A DNA stretch of 64,000 nt, from NCBI RefSeq assembly GCF_014395425.1, contig NZ_CP060711.1, positions 186,001-250,000 on the forward strand. The letters are read 5' to 3'. Under the pieces are notes generated by a model. That model saw only the letters and a list, made by a program, of their open reading frames with translations, had not been told where the DNA came from and made no database searches. Below, piece after piece: positions 46,074 to 56,783 of the stretch (within the stretch, counting starts at the first letter, position 1; every line of letters starts with the position of its first letter). Origin of the DNA: Thermomonas brevis. GTDB lineage: Bacteria; Pseudomonadota; Gammaproteobacteria; Xanthomonadales; Xanthomonadaceae. The translations under genes and the position numbers were made by a program.

Positions 46074-46098
46074 CCTTAAAGATAGTCTATATTTAAGG
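46074..46098. promoter_or_regulatory. Palindromic operator for the XRE repressor
   Basis: CCTTAAA at 46074-46080 pairs with TTTAAGG at 46092-46098, and inside them ATAG-t-CTAT is also symmetric. Only one pair of bases breaks the 25-base palindrome. It lies between divergent start codons and overlaps possible -10 sequences (TATATT), as expected for a repressor that controls both directions. Confidence 0.7.
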
Positions 46099-46126
46099 AT
46101 CATTCCGGCTCTTCAAGAACGCCCCA

Positions 46127-46468
46127 ATGTCGCTCTTTCTGGTCTCTCCCGGTCTGGATCTGTCCGTGGAGCTCTATCTCCCCACCCACCTCGAAGATGC
46201 CCTCGCGCGGCAATGGGAGCGGCTGAACGACCGGACCGCGCGCGATGCGTTCTGCCAGCGTCTGACCCGGCAGCTGGAGACCCTGCTCCCTGACGCAATG
46301 GACTGGGATATCAAGGAACCCACTCCCGCCCAGGTTTCATACGCAATGGTGCTATCGAAACAGCTGGACGTGCCCATTCCACCAGAGGCGCTTCGGTTCC
46401 GCGGCTCAATGCACGAATTTTTGGAGAAGCACCGCCAACTCTCCAAAGACAAGAGGGCACCCAAGTAG
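46127..46468 (+). CDS. Small unidentified protein divergent from the XRE repressor
   Basis: A 113-residue soluble protein of unknown function. The first half is helical (THLEDALARQWERLNDRTAR); the second contains TPAQVSYAMVLSKQLDVPIP and RGSMHEFLEKHRQL, a pattern also found in small proteins of mobile elements. It is the first gene in the plus direction from the palindromic operator. No toxin motif is evident. Confidence 0.55.
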   Translation: MSLFLVSPGLDLSVELYLPTHLEDALARQWERLNDRTARDAFCQRLTRQLETLLPDAMDWDIKEPTPAQVSYAMVLSKQLDVPIPPEALRFRGSMHEFLEKHRQLSKDKRAPK

Positions 46469-46493
46469 CTAGCTCAAGTGCGGTAGCGCAGGC

Positions 46494-47120
46494 ATGGACA
46501 AAGAACGACAGGAATGTATGTTCGAACAAACCGCTGAGCGAGTCGCTGCCCAGGTCACGAATGAGCTTGCGCCAAGTTTCAGGGTGCCGTTACGGTTGGT
46601 GTGCCCGTCAAGGGAAGCGGAACAGGCGGTGCTTGGGGCTGTCACCCGCGCAGCACAGACGCGACAGATTCCTGTCGAAGTCATCGACCTGGAGCCCGAT
46701 CCGGCCGGGCGCCTGAACTCCCTGACATCCCAGCTAGATGATTGGGACGCGATCAAGAGCAGCAGTCCACATCCAACGATGCCGACCCTTCTGATCTTGC
46801 GCGGTTTCGATGCATTCGGTGATGACCGGCACGAGGATCCAACTTATCCCTTCCGGTCTAAGTTCCAGTTCGATGAAAAGTTCCTGTGGCTCTTCATGGG
46901 GCACGATGAATCTCGAATGAGGTTCTTGTTCGAAAGCTATCGCCGTCCCTTGTACCAAGCGGCAGTGGATATCACGCCGGCCATATGGCGCTCCTCCATC
47001 GACGTAGCGGAGATGCGAGATGATCAAGAAAAGCCCAAAAAATCGTGCATTCTCGATGTCATCACCTGCAGAGCAGGATCTGGAAAGGCGTCTAGAGTTG
47101 GCGCGGCTAAGCCACGATGA
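46494..47120 (+). CDS. Unidentified protein upstream of the SseB-like gene
   Basis: A 208-codon frame. The part up to about residue 175 looks like a real globular protein (LRLVCPSREAEQAVLGAVTR, PTLLILRGFDAFGDDR, WLFMGHDESRMRFLFESYRR). The last 30 codons overlap the next gene and look like an out-of-frame reading (KPKKSCILDVITCRAGSGK), so a frameshift near 47010 or an unusual overlap is possible. An ATG at 46518 with AGGA close by is a second start candidate. The family is unknown. It is likely cotranscribed with its neighbours. Confidence 0.5.
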   Translation: MDKERQECMFEQTAERVAAQVTNELAPSFRVPLRLVCPSREAEQAVLGAVTRAAQTRQIPVEVIDLEPDPAGRLNSLTSQLDDWDAIKSSSPHPTMPTLLILRGFDAFGDDRHEDPTYPFRSKFQFDEKFLWLFMGHDESRMRFLFESYRRPLYQAAVDITPAIWRSSIDVAEMRDDQEKPKKSCILDVITCRAGSGKASRVGAAKPR

Positions 47121-47784
47121 CGAGGTGCTGTTCTTTCGCCATCTCCTTGATGCAAGGGTCTACGCGCACGCGCCAATCTCAGACGACTATCCGCGTACAC
47201 GGTTGATCCAGTTCAGGCATCCGGACGGGTTCTATGCCGTCCCGTTCTTTACCTCTCGCTCCAAGGCATTGTTTGCATCGGGTCCGACGATCCGGATAGT
47301 CCAGATGACAGGGCGCGATCTGTTGCAAGGATCGCCAGGCGCTACCTTCATGCTCAATCCAAACGATGGCGGGTGCGTGCTCTACCCCGAAGAGGTCCTT
47401 GCGCTTCTTAAAGATGGCTCGGTCGCGCGCGTAGAGATCTTGGACCAGGACGACAGTGCGCCACTTGTATCTTTGGAAGAAGCGAATCCGCCCACGTGGC
47501 TCATGCCGACGCTGATGGCGGTGTACATGGACATGCCTTTCGTGCGGGCCGCGTATCTTCTTGAGCTGGAGCCGCTTGAGGGAGCCAGTAGATTCCTCGT
47601 GGCCATCGGCGTAGGCCCGGAACACGCGGAGCGGGCGGTTCGTGCGAGCACTACGGCTATCCAAACACTGTGCGCAGAAGCAGGCATTTACATGGATATG
47701 GCTACCTTCAACCCACAAAAGGGTAGGCCCGAATACCTGCTCCAACGTGGTGTCGAGCGCTTCTATGGGCCGCAATTGAACTGA
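47020..47784 (+). CDS. SseB-family protein
   Basis: A 254-residue protein with the two SseB domains: an N-terminal one (RLIQFRHPDGFYAVPFFTSR, QGSPGATFMLNPNDGGCVLY) and a C-terminal one (RAAYLLELEPLEGASRFLVA, HAERAVRASTTAIQTLCAEA). SseB was first described as enhancing serine sensitivity; its biochemical role is unclear. The ATG at 47020 has GGAG 7 bases upstream and overlaps the previous frame by about 100 bases; an ATG at 47056 is an alternative. It is the last gene before the gene-free zone. Confidence 0.75.
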   Translation: MIKKSPKNRAFSMSSPAEQDLERRLELARLSHDDEVLFFRHLLDARVYAHAPISDDYPRTRLIQFRHPDGFYAVPFFTSRSKALFASGPTIRIVQMTGRDLLQGSPGATFMLNPNDGGCVLYPEEVLALLKDGSVARVEILDQDDSAPLVSLEEANPPTWLMPTLMAVYMDMPFVRAAYLLELEPLEGASRFLVAIGVGPEHAERAVRASTTAIQTLCAEAGIYMDMATFNPQKGRPEYLLQRGVERFYGPQLN

Positions 47785-48536
47785 TGATGTGATAAGCGTT
47801 GTTGACGTCGCCATCTGGATAGGCTTGGCACATCTGGAGTGCAAGGCCTATTCAATCAACTCTGCGCTGAGCATGCTGTCGTTAGTGGATGCGGATTGAT
47901 GTATGCGTACGTTTGCGGGTGAGGACAAAAGAGCACGCCGTTTGAGGGAGAAGGCGCGGGTGTTGGCTAGTTTTGGATGCCTTCAGCTAGATTAGGCGTA
48001 CACCCGATATTGCGCCAAGGTTTCTGTGTACAGCTCAGACTGCGTAGGGTGTACACGAAGAGCGCCGGCGCGGAGCACTGAACTGTGCGGTGGCCAGCAC
48101 AAGGCCGTGGCCGTCGAAGTTCTGATGGCGTCCTTGGAGCGGTGTTGGCCAATTGCCTTGGGGCCACGCGTGCTGTTGCTGACCAAGCTCGAGGAGCCGG
48201 CTGAGCGACCGTGGTCGACATCAGGTCATCTTCTCGTAGCGTTGAAGAAACCAGAGGCATGTTGTTAGCCGGCACGAGCAGCCGGCCGTGCATGCCAGGA
48301 TCTAGCGAGGTGCGAGGCCGCCAATTCAGCGGTTGCGATCCGCCAGTCGCCGGAGAACGATGGGCGTGTTGTCGGCGGTTGTTCCTTCGTCCGGGCGTTT
48401 TCTTGGAGGCGGTACGAAACGCGGGCGATTGTGGGTCGGTAAATGGGCGTTTGTCGGCTGGCGCCGGGGCGTTTCCTCGGAGGCAATCAATCGGATGGCG
48501 TAAAGGCGTGCATGGTGCTGGGCTTCGCTGTCTTTT
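47785..48536. other. 750-base stretch without a supported gene
   Basis: Open frames on both strands here lack family resemblance, good starts or protein-like composition. The stretch ends in a cluster of GGGCG repeats and a dif-like site, so it looks like a non-coding junction zone at the edge of the island. Confidence 0.5.
48362..48484 (+). repeat. Five imperfect GGGCG-headed repeats next to the dif-like site
   Basis: Copies start at 48362, 48393, 48423, 48445 and 48467, each about 18 bases with the pattern GGGCGTTTTCTCGGAGGC; the second and fifth agree best, the third worst. Spacings are 31, 30, 22 and 22 bases. All point in the same direction, towards the dif-like site 50 bases further on. 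Confidence 0.55.
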
Positions 48537-48564
48537 ATTTCGCATAACGCATATTATGTCAAAG
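48537..48564 (+). promoter_or_regulatory. dif: XerCD dif-like recombination site
   Basis: The 28 bases contain a XerC-type arm TTTCGCATAA, a 6-base centre CGCATA and a XerD-type arm TTATGTCAAAG. Against the Escherichia coli dif core, 21 of 28 positions agree, with the XerD arm nearly complete. The centre differs at two positions. It is either the chromosomal dif or a dif-like site carried in by an element that uses the host XerCD. Confidence 0.6.
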
Positions 48565-48727
48565 CAGGTAGGAGCTTTCTGACCGTCATGGGCGATGTTC
48601 TCCGATGGCTACGCTGCCGATACCGTCTTCGATGACATTCGATGGCATGCACCTTTCCGTTATCGACCCGAAGGCGCAGCACTTGATGCCCGCGGCTTTA
48701 CCAAGCCAACAGCGGCCGGCCGGACTT

Positions 48728-49138
48728 TCAGAATCCCCGGCAAGCTTCCCTGACCGGCGCATCCAGGCGGCTCAATTGTTCGTAGGTTCGCGACAAGCCA
48801 AGCCGTCGCAAATCGGCCTCGCGTTTCGCCTTGCTGGCGCGGCACCTTGAGTTGGATGTGACGGCGACGCTGCCATGGGCCACGCGCTGGCGCGGATTTC
48901 GTATCGCCAACCTCGACGGCTGCCGCCTCGTTTCGAAGCGCGGTTGCCTTGAATCGCGCGACGGAATCGGATCGGCACGGTATTCCACGATGCGATCAAG
49001 ACGCTGCGTTTCCGAACACGCCTGCGACTGGTAGCTCACCGCGCCGCTCCTTCCGACACAGCGATACAGGCTTTCCGCTCGGGTCGACGGCACGATGGCC
49101 ACCAGCAGGATGCCGATTGCAAACAGCAAGCAGCGCAT
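48728..49138 (-). CDS. Secreted DUF4124-type protein
   Basis: A 136-residue protein from the ATG at 49138, with GGAG just upstream. It has a signal peptide (LLFAIGILLVAIVPSTRAES) followed by LYRCVGRSGAVSYQSQACSE, the DUF4124 pattern with two Cys that likely form a disulfide. The rest is Arg-rich (RFETRRQPSRLAIRNPRQRV). DUF4124 proteins are frequent in Xanthomonadaceae and of unknown function. It is the first gene right of the dif-like site. Confidence 0.7.
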   Translation of the reverse strand: MRCLLFAIGILLVAIVPSTRAESLYRCVGRSGAVSYQSQACSETQRLDRIVEYRADPIPSRDSRQPRFETRRQPSRLAIRNPRQRVAHGSVAVTSNSRCRASKAKREADLRRLGLSRTYEQLSRLDAPVREACRGF

Positions 49139-49240
49139 GGGCGTTCTCCGTGGGACGACCGCCGCAGTCTGCCGCTCGTCGCACTGGCCGACAGCCGGAG
49201 GTATGGCCGGTTGCATGTCGGGAAATGCCCCGTGTGACCC

Positions 49241-49696
49241 TCAGCGGCTGCCGGGACCAGCCGCCAGATCGTCGAGGATCGGACACGTCGGCCGTCCGTC
49301 GCCATGGCATTTGCGCGCCAGCGTTTCCAGCGTGCGCTGCATCGCCTGCAGCTCGCGGATCTTCTCGCCCAGTTCGGCGGCGTGGGTGCGCGCCAGTTGC
49401 TTGACCTCGGCGCTGGCGCGATGCGGGTCGTCCCACAGCGCCAGCAGCGTGCGGATGCGCTCCATCGAGAAGCCCAGGGTGCGGGCTCGGCGGATGAAGC
49501 GCAGGCGGTGCAGGTCGGCGTCGCCGTAGAGGCGGTAGTTGGCGAAGGTGCGGGCGGGCGGCGCGATCAGGCCGATGCTCTCGTAGTGGCGGATCATCTT
49601 GGCCGATACGCCGCTCAGCTCGGCCGCCTGGCCGATGTTGTGCAGACCCTGCTCCAGCGCGTCGGCCAGTTCGGGACGGATGGATCTGGATGCCAT
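49241..49696 (-). CDS. cueR: Copper-responsive regulator CueR
   Basis: A 151-residue MerR-family regulator from the ATG at 49696. An 18-residue N-terminal extension precedes HNIGQAAELSGVSAKMIRHY. The metal loop is KCHGDGRPTCPILDDLA, with two Cys 8 apart (C-X7-C) as in CueR, and no Cys at the upstream position used by divalent-metal sensors. It follows the Cu+ ATPase gene by 16 bases on the same strand. Both the ATPase promoter (51933-51963) and the copZ-copA promoter (52071-52101) have matching operators. Confidence 0.88.
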   Translation of the reverse strand: MASRSIRPELADALEQGLHNIGQAAELSGVSAKMIRHYESIGLIAPPARTFANYRLYGDADLHRLRFIRRARTLGFSMERIRTLLALWDDPHRASAEVKQLARTHAAELGEKIRELQAMQRTLETLARKCHGDGRPTCPILDDLAAGPGSR

Positions 49697-49712
49697 GGCG
49701 TTCTCCTCGGAA

Positions 49713-51902
<2,190 letters not shown>

Positions 51903-51932
51903 GGGTGCCTCCATGTGGAACGATCTGGGGCC

Positions 51933-51963
51933 ATTCTCATCCTTCCCAAGATAGGAAGGTCAA
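51933..51963 (-). promoter_or_regulatory. CueR-type promoter of the copper ATPase
   Basis: On the minus strand: TTGACC (51958-51963), a 19-base spacer and GAGAAT (51933-51938). The spacer and -35 hold the dyad CCTTCC-tatcttg-GGAAGG, the usual CueR operator. Confidence 0.8.
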
Positions 51964-52070
51964 ACGGTCACGGAAAAGCTGTCCGGATGCGGACCAAAGC
52001 GGATGAGCGCGGATGAATCCAATCAGCGTCCATCCGCTCCGATCCGCGTCAAAGATGCTTTTCTCCGGCC

Positions 52071-52101
52071 TTGACCTTCCCACGATAGAAAGTTGGACAC
52101 T
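52071..52101 (+). promoter_or_regulatory. CueR-type promoter of copZ-copA-copB
   Basis: TTGACC at 52071-52076, a 19-base spacer and GACACT at 52096-52101. The left half-site CCTTCC is identical to that of the divergent ATPase promoter; the right half is degenerate (GAAAGTT). It points at the chaperone gene at 52133. Confidence 0.65.
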
Positions 52102-52132
52102 GGCCGCATCCCATCCATCAGGAATCCACACC

Positions 52133-52339
52133 GTGCTGCTGAACGTCGAGAACATGAGCTGCCAGCACTGCGTCAACGCCGTCACCCGCGCGCTGCGCGC
52201 GCTCGATCCCGAGGCCGCCGTGCAGGTCGATCTGGCGAAGGGCGAAGTCCGCGCCAGCGGCGGTTTCGACGCCGAAGCGGCCATCGCCGCGCTGGCGGAC
52301 GAAGACTATCCGGCCACCCTGACCTCCGCCGAAGGCTGA
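52133..52339 (+). CDS. copZ: Copper chaperone with one HMA domain
   Basis: A 68-residue protein started by GTG at 52133 with AGGA 9 bases upstream. It is a single HMA domain: LLNVENMSCQHCVNAVTRAL with the CxxC metal site, DLAKGEVRASGGFDAEAAIA and a final acidic end. It has no signal peptide, so it acts in the cytoplasm, passing Cu(I) to the ATPase or CueR. It stops 1 base before copA of the second cop pair. Confidence 0.85.
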   Translation: MLLNVENMSCQHCVNAVTRALRALDPEAAVQVDLAKGEVRASGGFDAEAAIAALADEDYPATLTSAEG

Positions 52340-52340
52340 C

Positions 52341-54083
52341 ATGGGCGCACCGCACGACAGCGACCGCCGCCGCCTGCTGCGCGGCATGGCGATGGGCGGC
52401 GCGACGCTCGGACTGGGCCTGTGGCAGCGCCCGCTGTGGGCGCTGACCGCGCCGGACCAGCCGACGGTGCTGCGCGGCGACGCCTTCGACCTGACCATCG
52501 GCCGCACGCCGGTGAACATCACCGGCAGGACCGTCCCCGCGTTCACCGTCAACGGCAGCCTGCCCGGCCCGATCCTGCGCTGGCGCGAAGGCGACACCGT
52601 CGGCATCCGCGTCCGCAACACGCTGGACGAAACCAGCTCCATCCACTGGCACGGCCTGCTGCTGCCGGCCAACATGGACGGCGTGCCGGGCATGAGCTTC
52701 GACGGCATCGCCCCCGGCGGCGACTACCTGTACCGGTTCCAGGTGAAGCAGAGCGGCACCTACTGGTACCACAGTCATTCCAGCCTGCAGGAACAGGCCG
52801 GCCTGCTCGGCCCGATCATCATCGACCCGCGCGAGCCCGACCCGCTGGCCTGCGAGCGCGACTACGTGGTGCTGCTGTCCGACTGGACCGACCTCGACCC
52901 CGCCCGCCTGTTCGCGCGGATGAAGAAGCGCAGCGACTACGACAACCTGCACAAGCGCACCGTCGGCGACTTCCTGCGCGATGCGCGCGAGCGCGGCCTG
53001 CGCGCCACGCTGGACGACCGCAATGCCTGGGGCGCGATGCGGATGAGCCCGACCGACCTCGCCGACGTCAACAGCCACACCTACACCTTCCTCGCCAACG
53101 GCCACACCGCCGCGCAGAACTGGACGGCGCTGTTCGCACCCGGCGAGCGCGTGCGCCTGCGCTTCATCAACGGCGCGGCGATGACCTTCTTCGACGTGCG
53201 CATTCCCGGCCTGACGCTGACCGTGGTGGCCGCCGACGGCCAATCCATCCAACCCGTGGACGTCGAGGAGTTCCGCATCGCGCCGGCGGAAACCTTTGAC
53301 GTGATCGTGCAGCCGCGCGACGACGCGGCCTATACCGTGTTCGCGCAGGCGATGGACCGCAGCGGCTACACCCGCATCACCCTGGCGCCGCGCATCGGCA
53401 CGCAAGCGGCGATCCCGGCGCCGGACAAGCGCCCGCTGCTGACGATGGACGACATGGGCCACGGCCACCCTGCGCCAGCGGCGGGCGAAATCACCTGCGG
53501 CGCGGCGATGGGCATGACGGGGATGAACATGGATCACGGCGGGCACGATGCCGGCGGCATGCAGGCGCACCCGGCCAGCGAAACCCGCAACCCCGACGTG
53601 GACATGCAGACGATGTCGCCCGCGCCAAGGCTGGACGACCCCGGCATCGGCCTGCGCGACAACGGCCGCCGCGTGCTGCGCTACACCGACCTGCGCAGCC
53701 TGCACGCGCCGGACGACGACCGCGAACCGTCACGCATCATCGAACTGCACCTGACCGGCAACATGGAACGCTTCACCTGGGGCTTCGACGGCATCCGCTT
53801 CGCCGACGCCGCGCCGATCCGGCTGAAGTACGGCGAGCGCGTGCGGATCACGCTGGTCAACGACACCATGATGGAGCATCCCATCCATCTGCACGGGATG
53901 TGGAGCGACGTGGAGGACGAACACGGACGCTTCCTGGTGCGCAAGCACACGGTCGCCGTTCCGCCGGGGACGAAGCGCAGCGTCCGCGTCACCGCCGACG
54001 CGCTGGGCCGCTGGGCCTTCCACTGCCACATGCTGCTGCACATGGAAGGCGGGATGATGCGCGAAGTGCGGGTGGAGGAATGA
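52341..54083 (+). CDS. copA: Periplasmic multicopper oxidase CopA (second copy)
   Basis: A 580-residue multicopper oxidase with a Tat signal (SDRRRLLRGMAMGGATL). Copper motifs: IHWHGLLLPANMDGVPG (HWHG at 102-105), YWYHSHSSLQEQAG, EHPIHLHGMWSDVED and FHCHMLLHMEGGMM. It is closely related to the copy at 2735, but the Met/His-rich linker is shorter (MTGMNMDHGGHDAGGMQ). It lies between copZ and copB and is controlled by CueR instead of CopL. It oxidises Cu(I) in the periplasm. Confidence 0.95.
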   Translation: MGAPHDSDRRRLLRGMAMGGATLGLGLWQRPLWALTAPDQPTVLRGDAFDLTIGRTPVNITGRTVPAFTVNGSLPGPILRWREGDTVGIRVRNTLDETSSIHWHGLLLPANMDGVPGMSFDGIAPGGDYLYRFQVKQSGTYWYHSHSSLQEQAGLLGPIIIDPREPDPLACERDYVVLLSDWTDLDPARLFARMKKRSDYDNLHKRTVGDFLRDARERGLRATLDDRNAWGAMRMSPTDLADVNSHTYTFLANGHTAAQNWTALFAPGERVRLRFINGAAMTFFDVRIPGLTLTVVAADGQSIQPVDVEEFRIAPAETFDVIVQPRDDAAYTVFAQAMDRSGYTRITLAPRIGTQAAIPAPDKRPLLTMDDMGHGHPAPAAGEITCGAAMGMTGMNMDHGGHDAGGMQAHPASETRNPDVDMQTMSPAPRLDDPGIGLRDNGRRVLRYTDLRSLHAPDDDREPSRIIELHLTGNMERFTWGFDGIRFADAAPIRLKYGERVRITLVNDTMMEHPIHLHGMWSDVEDEHGRFLVRKHTVAVPPGTKRSVRVTADALGRWAFHCHMLLHMEGGMMREVRVEE

Positions 54084-54931
54084 TGCGCGCGCTCGTTCTT
54101 GCCCCGATGCTGCTGTGGGCGGGCGCGGCCGCCGCGCAGGACCATTCGCACCATCACGCACCGGAAGCGCCGCCTACCGCAGCGCAGGAAGCCGATCCGC
54201 ACGCGGCGCATCGTGCGCAAGCGGCGACGGCATCCGCCTATCGCCCCCCTGCCCTCACCGACGCCGACCGCGCCGCCGCCTTCCCCTTCCTGCACGTCGC
54301 ACACGACCACGGCGACCCGCTGATGTGGATGGTGCAGGCCGACCGTTTCGAACGGACGCAGGACGATGCGCTGGCCTGGGAAGGCAAGGCATGGATCGGC
54401 CACGACCGCGGCCGCCTGTGGCTGCGCAGCGAAGGCGAACGCGCGCATGGCAAAACCGAATCCAGCCTCGAAGCGCTGTGGGGCAAGCCGCTGGACGCCT
54501 GGTGGGACGTGCTGGCCGGCGTGCGCCACGACGACGGCGATGGCCCGGCGCGCGATTGGCTGGCCGTGGGCGTCCAGGGACTCGCGCCCTACAAGTTCGA
54601 AGTGCAGGCCACCGCCTACCTGGGCAGCGGCGGGCGCAGCATGCTGCAGGCGGAAGTCGAGTACGAGCTGTTGCTGACCAACCGGTTGATCCTGCAACCG
54701 CGCATCGAGGCCGTCCTCAACGGCCGCGACGACGACGCGCGCGGGATCGGCGCGGGCCTGTCGGAAACCTCGGCGGGACTGCGCCTGCGCTACGAGGTTC
54801 GCCGCGAGTTCGCGCCTTATGTCGGCTACGAATGGTCGAACAGGCACGGACGCACCGCCGAGCATGCCCGCAATGCGGGCGAAGCCGCACGCGACCGCGG
54901 CTGGGTGGCGGGACTGCGCTTCTGGTTCTGA
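54080..54931 (+). CDS. copB: Outer-membrane copper resistance protein CopB (second copy)
   Basis: A 283-residue protein; the first ATG at 54080 overlaps the copA stop, and a second ATG follows at once. It has a signal peptide (LVLAPMLLWAGAAAAQD) and a short His-rich start (HSHHHAPEAP), then the CopB barrel (GLAPYKFEVQATAYLGSGG, LLTNRLILQPRIE, ending GLRFWF). The His/Met region is less than half that of the copy at 4621. It pairs with CopA in copper tolerance at the cell envelope. Confidence 0.92.
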   Translation: MMRALVLAPMLLWAGAAAAQDHSHHHAPEAPPTAAQEADPHAAHRAQAATASAYRPPALTDADRAAAFPFLHVAHDHGDPLMWMVQADRFERTQDDALAWEGKAWIGHDRGRLWLRSEGERAHGKTESSLEALWGKPLDAWWDVLAGVRHDDGDGPARDWLAVGVQGLAPYKFEVQATAYLGSGGRSMLQAEVEYELLLTNRLILQPRIEAVLNGRDDDARGIGAGLSETSAGLRLRYEVRREFAPYVGYEWSNRHGRTAEHARNAGEAARDRGWVAGLRFWF

Positions 54932-54981
54932 GCGCGGGCGCCGCCTGTAGCGACGCATCCCGCCGCGCCCCGCATCGGTCG

Positions 54982-54999
54982 ATGGTCTGCGCAGACCAT
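54982..54999. terminator. Perfect 18-base palindrome after copB
   Basis: ATGGTCTG-CAGACCAT around a central CG is a perfect palindrome 50 bases after the copB stop. It could form the stem of a terminator with almost no loop, or be the binding site of a dimeric regulator for the tldD operon. No U-tract follows. Confidence 0.35.
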
Positions 55000-55124
55000 G
55001 CCGAAAGTCAGTTGCATCCCCCGTTCCGGTGCCGCAAGAATCGCGGCAGCCGGGCAGCGCTTCGTTTCTTCGCCGCTATCCGTCGCCGTTGCGCATCCCG
55101 CCCCTTGCCTGCCGGAGAGCCGCC

Positions 55125-56759
55125 TTGCAAAGACGTGAATTCCTCGCCCTGTCCGGGCTTTCCGCTGGCGGCCTGTTGTTGCCGTCGATCTTCGGCAAGG
55201 CCATCGCCGCCGGCCAACTGCTGGAAGGGATCGACCCGGCGCTGAAAAAGCGGCTGGCCGACGACGCCCTGAACGCCGCGCGGGCCGCCGGCGCCAGCTA
55301 CTGCGACGTGCGCATCGGGCGCTACCTGCGCCAGTTCGTGATCACCCGCGAGGACAAGGTGCAGAACGTGGTGAACACGGAATCCACCGGCGTCGGCATC
55401 CGCGTGATCGCGGGCGGCGCCTGGGGCTTCGCCGCCACCAACGACCTGACCCGGGCCGGCGTGGTCAAGGCCGCGCAGCAGGCCGCCGCCGTCGCCCGCG
55501 CGAATGCGAAGATCCAGACCGAGCCGGTGCGGCTGGCCGCGACGCCGGCGCTGGGCGAAGTGACCTGGAAAACGCCGATCCGCAAGAACGCCATGGAAGT
55601 CCCGGTCAAGGACAAGGTCGACCTGCTGCTGGGCGTCAATGCCGCGGCGATGGCGGCCGGCGCCGACTTCGTCAATTCCATGCTGTTCCTGGTCAACGAG
55701 CAGAAATACTTCGCCAGCACCGACGGTTCCTACATCGACCAGGACGTGCACCGCATCTGGGCGCCGATGACGGTCACCGCCATCGACAAGGCCAGCGGCA
55801 AGTTCCGCACCCGCGAGGGCCTGTCCGCGCCGATGGGGCTGGGCTACGAATACCTGGACGGCGCGGCCAGCGGCAAGTTCGTCTCGCCGAACGGCGTGGT
55901 CAACTACGGCCTGTCCTACGACATGAAGGAAGACGCCATCGCCGCCGCCAAGCAGGCGCGCGAGAAGCTGAAGGCGCCGTCGGTCAAGCCGGGCAAGTAC
56001 GACCTGGTGCTGGACCCTTCGCACACCTGGCTGACCATCCACGAATCGGTGGGCCACCCGCTGGAGTTGGACCGCGTGCTGGGCTTCGAGGCCAACTACG
56101 CCGGCACCAGCTTCGCCACGCTGGACAAGCGCGAGGCGCATTTCCAGTACGGCAGCGACAAGGTGAACATCGTCGCCGACAAGACCCAGTTCGGCAGCCT
56201 GGGCGCGGTAGGCTTTGATGACGAAGGCGTGAAGTGCAAGAAGTGGGACCTGATCCGCGACGGCAAGCTGGTGGACTACCAGGCGATCCGCGACCAGGCC
56301 CATATCCTCGGCAAGACGGAATCCGACGGCTGCTGCTACGCCGATTCGTGGAGCAGCGTGCAGTTCCAGCGCATGGCCAACGTGTCGCTGGAAGCGGGCA
56401 AGACGCCGCTGACGCCCGCCGAGCTCATCAAGGAAGTGGAGAACGGCATCTACATCATCGGCGACGGCTCGTTCTCCATCGACCAGCAGCGCTACAACGC
56501 GCAGTTCGGCGGCCAGCTGTTCTACGAAATCAAGAACGGCAAGATCACCCGCATGCTGGAGGACGTGGCCTACCAGATCCGCACGCCGGAGTTCTGGAAC
56601 GCGTGCGTGGCCGTGGCCGACGAGCGCGACTACCGCATGGGCGGGTCGTTCTTCGACGGCAAGGGCCAGCCGGGACAGGTCTCGACGGTGTCGCACGGCT
56701 CGTCCACCGCCCGCTTCAACGGCATCAACGTCATCAACACCGCGCGCAGCCTGGGCTGA
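55125..56759 (+). CDS. TldD-family metalloprotease with Tat signal
   Basis: A 544-residue TldD/PmbA-family protein. The start is taken as the TTG at 55125, with GGAG 8 bases before it; no ATG is available. The N-terminus LQRREFLALSGLSAGGLLLP is a twin-arginine signal, so this member is exported, unlike the cytoplasmic TldD. The protease motif is WLTIHESVGHPLELDRVLG (H-E-x3-H, near 306). TldD works with a TldE partner to trim peptides. The partner is encoded next, and both precede the DUF4159-MoxR cluster. Confidence 0.85.
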   Translation: MQRREFLALSGLSAGGLLLPSIFGKAIAAGQLLEGIDPALKKRLADDALNAARAAGASYCDVRIGRYLRQFVITREDKVQNVVNTESTGVGIRVIAGGAWGFAATNDLTRAGVVKAAQQAAAVARANAKIQTEPVRLAATPALGEVTWKTPIRKNAMEVPVKDKVDLLLGVNAAAMAAGADFVNSMLFLVNEQKYFASTDGSYIDQDVHRIWAPMTVTAIDKASGKFRTREGLSAPMGLGYEYLDGAASGKFVSPNGVVNYGLSYDMKEDAIAAAKQAREKLKAPSVKPGKYDLVLDPSHTWLTIHESVGHPLELDRVLGFEANYAGTSFATLDKREAHFQYGSDKVNIVADKTQFGSLGAVGFDDEGVKCKKWDLIRDGKLVDYQAIRDQAHILGKTESDGCCYADSWSSVQFQRMANVSLEAGKTPLTPAELIKEVENGIYIIGDGSFSIDQQRYNAQFGGQLFYEIKNGKITRMLEDVAYQIRTPEFWNACVAVADERDYRMGGSFFDGKGQPGQVSTVSHGSSTARFNGINVINTARSLG

Positions 56760-56783
56760 CCGCCGTCAAGGAGCTTCCGAGCA

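Noticed and set aside
48362..48484. CRISPR array
   Set aside because: Repeats are short, imperfect and spaced by only a few to about 13 bases, with no cas genes anywhere in the window.
48211..48582. 123-codon frame running across the dif-like site
   Set aside because: No family, irregular composition, and it covers the repeat cluster and dif-like site, which explain the sequence better.
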